DNA of 36,168 nt. Origin: Thermus parvatiensis. GTDB lineage: Bacteria; Deinococcota; Deinococci; Deinococcales; Thermaceae. The stretch is taken from the NCBI RefSeq assembly GCF_001535545.1, contig NZ_CP014142.1, forward strand, positions 1-36,168, given 5' to 3'. The translations under genes and the position numbers were made by a program. The notes below the pieces were generated by a model. It made no database searches. It was not told the DNA's origin and worked only from the letters and a program-made list of their open reading frames with translations. Shown here in pieces: positions 35,946 through 36,168 of the stretch; the stretch's first letter is position 1, and each line of letters opens with the position of its first letter.

Positions 35946-36168
35946 ATGAAGACCTCCTTACGGCTTTTGCACACGGCGGACTGGCACCTGGGGAAGACCT
36001 TGAAGGGGGTGGACCGCACCCCGGAGGTGGCCTCGGCCCTCGAGGAGGTCCTCAGATTGGTGCGCTCCGAGAAGGTGGATCTCGTCCTGGTCAGCGGGGA
36101 TCTCATGGACCACCCCCAACCCTCCACGGAGGCGGAAGCCCTCCTGGTGGAGTTCTTCCTGCGTTTGG
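35946..36168 (+). CDS. sbcD: SbcD/Mre11 exonuclease subunit, 3'-truncated by window
   Basis: First 74 residues only. RLLHTADWHLGKTLKGVDRT holds metal-binding Asp and His of motif I, and KVDLVLVSGDLMDHPQPS holds motif II. SbcD is the Mn-dependent nuclease of the SbcCD complex that opens hairpins and processes ends. sbcC probably lies beyond the window. ATG at 35946 fits the normal N-terminus. Confidence 0.9.
   Translation, partial: MKTSLRLLHTADWHLGKTLKGVDRTPEVASALEEVLRLVRSEKVDLVLVSGDLMDHPQPSTEAEALLVEFFLRL

Overview
The window looks like a megaplasmid or accessory segment of a Thermus species, close to T. thermophilus. It is about 68-70% GC, many starts are GTG, leaders are short or absent, and it carries a Thermus-type nar operon, a split-prone reverse gyrase and glp genes. 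Many genes are broken by single-base losses in C or G runs. Repairing them restores family-typical lengths in nearly every case, so I annotate them as one gene each and treat the breaks as probable sequence error, not decay. At least 20 of these fall in the first 7.6 kb and only about a dozen in the remaining 28 kb.

Layout. (1) 1-7633, plus strand: the end of a respiratory nitrate reductase operon (narH partial, narJ, narI, narK-type transporter), a strong hairpin, then a second operon of small DUF2249/DUF1858 proteins, a four-helix heme-copper-oxidase-like membrane protein, a protoglobin fused to a MoaD-like domain, a 12-helix NnrS-like membrane protein and a PaaD/MIP18-like Fe-S factor. The two parts of this second block are each preceded by the same inverted repeat, TGACC-CA-GGTCA. 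This looks like a nitrogen-oxide response module attached to nitrate respiration. (2) 7670-8905: gene remnants (a LacI-type regulator without its DNA-binding domain, and a transporter mosaic). (3) 8847-14147: a Na/phosphate symporter and a glycerophosphodiesterase on the minus strand, divergent from glpK-glpD; together they take glycerophosphodiesters to glycerol-3-phosphate and DHAP and handle phosphate. (4) 14225-14957: a truncated aldehyde ferredoxin oxidoreductase colliding with a truncated CPBP membrane protein. (5) 14970-26363, minus strand: reverse gyrase and, upstream of it, a four-gene operon made of a giant DEDDh exonuclease + DinG/XPD helicase + RecQ helicase fusion, two coiled-coil proteins and one protein of unknown family. 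This is the best candidate for an undescribed DNA-processing or defence system. (6) 26553-33945: a small secreted protein followed by an insertion-sequence pile-up: an IS4 element nested in an IS982-like element (6-bp duplication), a transposase fragment, a truncated HTTM/DCC membrane protein, a tandem 34-bp palindrome array, a VapBC-like toxin-antitoxin, and IS5 next to IS630. (7) 33946-36168, plus strand: the 3' part of a Ro60/TROVE gene cut by IS630, a RuvC-like nuclease, a YbjN protein and the start of sbcD.

No rRNA, tRNA or CRISPR array was recognised.
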